DNA from: a bacterium
Lineage (GTDB): Bacteria; Chloroflexota; Dormibacteria; UBA8260; Bog-877
Direction: 5' to 3'
Length of the DNA stretch: 6,746 nt
Assembly: GCA_021817025.1 (NCBI GenBank)
Contig: JAKAWF010000187.1
Span: 1 to 6,746, forward strand
Each line of letters starts with the position of its first letter. Position 1 is the stretch's first letter. Positions 5,420 to 6,746 of this stretch are shown piece after piece. Below the pieces are notes generated by a model. That model searched no databases. It was not told the DNA's origin and worked only from the letters and a program-made list of their open reading frames with translations. A program made the translations under genes and the position numbers.

Positions 5420-5661
5420 GTTCGAGGGGGGATGCACGAGTTCGGGCGCGATCCCCGGGAACACCCCGCACGACCCGATGGAGAGTCCCGGCCCTGATCC
5501 ACCGGCCCCAGGGGTCGGCGACCGTCGACGGGGCCGCCCGCGGCAGCCCCGTGCCCTGGGCCAGGAGTCGGGAGGGCCCGCGAGGGCTGAAGCGGCGACC
5601 GGGCCCGGAATGGGCATTGGGAAAGCACCCTCGGGGCCGCCTGCTCCCCGGTCGACAGAAG
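5420..5661. other. Spacer between two toxin-antitoxin loci
   Basis: About 240 bases between the vapC stop (5662) and the operator of the next locus. I see no conserved peptide in any frame. It holds a 6-bp GC stem (CGGGGC 5529-5534 with GCCCCG 5546-5551) without a T-run, which could help end transcription from the right but is weak evidence. Confidence 0.4.
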
Positions 5662-6042
5662 TCACGCCGGCACGATCAGCACGTCGCGAGCCTGGGCCGC
5701 GAGCGCTGGGAGATCCTTGACGTCGCCGGTGAGCACCATCCCACCGGGCTCCGCAGTGGCCACCACGATCGCGTCGGCTGCGGAGCCGCGCCGGGCGTGG
5801 TGCGGGAGGGCGGCCGCCCGTCTCGCCAGAGGCTCTGGCAACTCAATCACCACGTCACAGCCCTCGAGGAGACGGTTGGGATGGGCATCCCGGCCGGCCC
5901 GCCCCGTCAGCGACTCGACGAGAACCGCCGCGGGGACCACGGCCGGCCACAGCCCGGTGCGTCGCACAGCGACCAGCAGCGCGGCAGCGGATCGGGATCT
6001 CTCGGCCAGCCGGCTCACCCCTCCGGGGTCGGGGACCAGCAT
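5662..6042 (-). CDS. vapC: PIN-domain toxin (VapC family), intact but with a broken antitoxin
   Basis: This 126-residue protein shows the full set of PIN acidic residues: D5 in LVPDPGGVSRLAERS, E43 in VVPAAVLVESLTG, D90 in RRGSAADAIVVATAE and D107 in GGMVLTGDVKDL. Members of this subgroup usually begin with a VLDAG motif; here it is VPDPG, with the catalytic Asp kept but two prolines around it, which may strain the first strand. Length is normal and the frame is clean. The start ATG 6042 lies seven bases after the stop of an upstream antitoxin remnant on the same strand. Family function is Mg-dependent RNA cleavage restrained by the cognate VapB. With the antitoxin disabled, the toxin should be silent, weak, or controlled by another antitoxin. 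Confidence 0.85.
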   Translation of the reverse strand: MLVPDPGGVSRLAERSRSAAALLVAVRRTGLWPAVVPAAVLVESLTGRAGRDAHPNRLLEGCDVVIELPEPLARRAAALPHHARRGSAADAIVVATAEPGGMVLTGDVKDLPALAAQARDVLIVPA

Positions 6043-6049
6043 CGGCTGA

Positions 6050-6300
6050 TCAGATTCCAGGTTGGGCGCCGGTCCGATCCCGGATACCGCGCACCACGGC
6101 CTCTGCCTGAGCGAGTTCCTCGGCCGTGGGCTCCCCGGCCTCCCCTACCAGATCGGCCGCGTACTGATCCGCCGCCTCCATGAGCTGCTGACGGCGCTAT
6201 TCCCTCTGGACAGCCTCCCGCAGGAGCTCGGAGGCGGGCAGGGATCGCTCCTTCCCGCCCTCTGGAGCGGCTCGGGCAGGTGGACCTGCATTCGGGGCAT
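6050..6300 (-). pseudogene. vapB-like antitoxin with a frameshift and a premature TAG
   Basis: ATG 6300 opens MPRMQVHLPEPLQRA, the N-terminal beta strand and turn typical of ribbon-helix-helix antitoxins. Restoring one missing base at the G-run near 6254-6257 continues into KERSLPASELLREAVQRE, the DNA-binding helices. The same frame then hits TAG (6197-6199) and resumes with RRQQLMEAADQYAADLVGE, EPTAEELAQAEAVVRGIRDR and a TGA at 6050-6052. The restored gene is 252 bases (83 residues plus stop), a normal size. Two independent lesions, one indel and one nonsense change, argue for real decay. The start lies eight bases after the isochorismatase-family stop, and the PIN toxin begins seven bases after the remnant's end. 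Confidence 0.75.
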
Positions 6301-6308
6301 GCGCCCAG

Positions 6309-6746
6309 CTACACGCCCCGGGCAGGACGCGGCTTCGGCCCGCTTCGACCGCCCCCTCTCCCTGGAGATGGCGGCTGCAGATCCAGCGCCCGCAGGACGT
6401 CGCCGGCCTGGCGGACACGGCCGATACGAGGGAGGACGGTTCGAAAGACAAAGGCGTGATCCTCCGCAGCTCGCGCGGAGCAGGCGTCCTCGACGAACAC
6501 CTGCTGGTAACCACGCTCATAGGCGTCGCGAGCCGTGCTCTCCACCCCGACGTTGGTCGAGATGCCGCAGAGGAGGATGGTGTCGATCCCCCGCCGCCTC
6601 AGCTGCAGATCGAGGTCGGTGCCGTAGAAGGCGCCCCACTGCCGCTTGCGCACGACGTGGTCACCATCCTTCGGGCCGAGCTCCGGCACGATCTCATCCC
6701 ACCCCAGAGGTGGGCTCTGCCACGGCGCCGGTTGATCAACCAAGGG
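6309..6746 (-). CDS. Isochorismatase-family hydrolase, 5' end beyond the window
   Basis: The frame runs off the right edge, so the N-terminal part with the usual first catalytic Asp is missing. The visible ~145 residues show the isochorismatase/cysteine-hydrolase fold: DHVVRKRQWGAFYGTDLDLQ with the conserved lysine, GIDTILLCGISTNVGVESTA and RDAYERGYQQVFVEDACSA. The residue usually serving as nucleophilic Cys in this family (GxxTxxCV) is Gly here. The same replacement occurs in true isochorismatases such as PhzD and in many proteins of this subgroup, so it need not mean inactivity, but amidase activity through a Cys nucleophile is unlikely. The conserved part ends near VLRALDL; the last ~25 residues are a Pro/Gly/Arg-rich tail. 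The vapB remnant follows after eight bases, suggesting read-through transcription. Confidence 0.82.
   Translation of the reverse strand, partial: PLVDQPAPWQSPPLGWDEIVPELGPKDGDHVVRKRQWGAFYGTDLDLQLRRRGIDTILLCGISTNVGVESTARDAYERGYQQVFVEDACSARAAEDHAFVFRTVLPRIGRVRQAGDVLRALDLQPPSPGRGGGRSGPKPRPARGV

Noticed and set aside
5529..5551. Rho-independent terminator in the spacer between toxin-antitoxin loci
   Set aside because: The stem is only 6 bp with an 11-base loop and no T-run; such stems are common by chance at this GC content.
5374..6183. Plus-strand open frame of 269 codons
   Set aside because: It runs antisense across a PIN toxin, a spacer and an operator, and has no conserved motif.
6197..6199. 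TAG as a recoded sense codon in the antitoxin
   Set aside because: TAG is used as an ordinary stop in intact genes here (PPOX, DedA, isochorismatase family), and the same antitoxin also has a frameshift, so a nonsense mutation is simpler.
6197..6520. Minus-strand open frame of 107 codons
   Set aside because: Its first two thirds overlap the isochorismatase-family gene in another frame. Only its last ~20 codons are meaningful, as a piece of the frameshifted antitoxin.

Overview
The window is very GC-rich, with strong G/C preference at third codon positions in its real genes. It carries a PPOX-fold protein of the kind that often uses cofactor F420, several VapBC-type toxin-antitoxin loci, and promoters that sit directly on start codons (likely leaderless mRNAs). 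Together these suggest a soil or environmental Actinomycetota chromosome, or a similar high-GC terrabacterial lineage. No rRNA, tRNA, CRISPR array or recognisable transposase was seen, so the taxonomy is inference.

Left part (1-2820). After about 320 bases with no convincing gene, a PPOX-class flavin/F420-type protein (minus strand, start 717) diverges from a plus-strand operon. That operon holds a DUF72 TIM-barrel protein (776-1663), a DedA-family membrane protein (1660-2277, 4-base GTGA overlap) and a pRiA4b ORF-3-like gene (from 2283). The third gene is broken by at least three single-base losses, although its ribosome binding site and start are still in place.

Right part (2823-6746). Everything lies on the minus strand, so transcription runs from right to left. 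In that order: a 5'-truncated isochorismatase-family hydrolase (6746-6309); a vapB-like antitoxin with a frameshift and a premature TAG (6300-6050), followed by an apparently intact PIN toxin (6042-5662); an intact Phd/VapB antitoxin and PIN toxin pair (about 5384-5094 and 5083-4640) with a clear promoter/operator; a coiled-coil protein with a restriction-endonuclease-like C-terminal region and seven 21-bp repeats (4324-3506); and a third, degenerate vapBC pair (3425-2823). In the third pair a one-base insertion fuses the antitoxin N-terminus in frame to a toxin that has lost active-site acidic residues.

The main point of interest is a compact toxin-antitoxin island with three modules at different stages of decay: one intact, one with an intact toxin but broken antitoxin, and one with both partners damaged. 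The intact module has an operator of three GTAC cores spaced exactly 10 bp apart, symmetric about the central core and overlapping a promoter that appears to fire at the start codon. Frameshifts are confined to a few genes while neighbours of equal GC content are clean. This favours true gene decay over random sequencing error, but only read-level checks can settle it.
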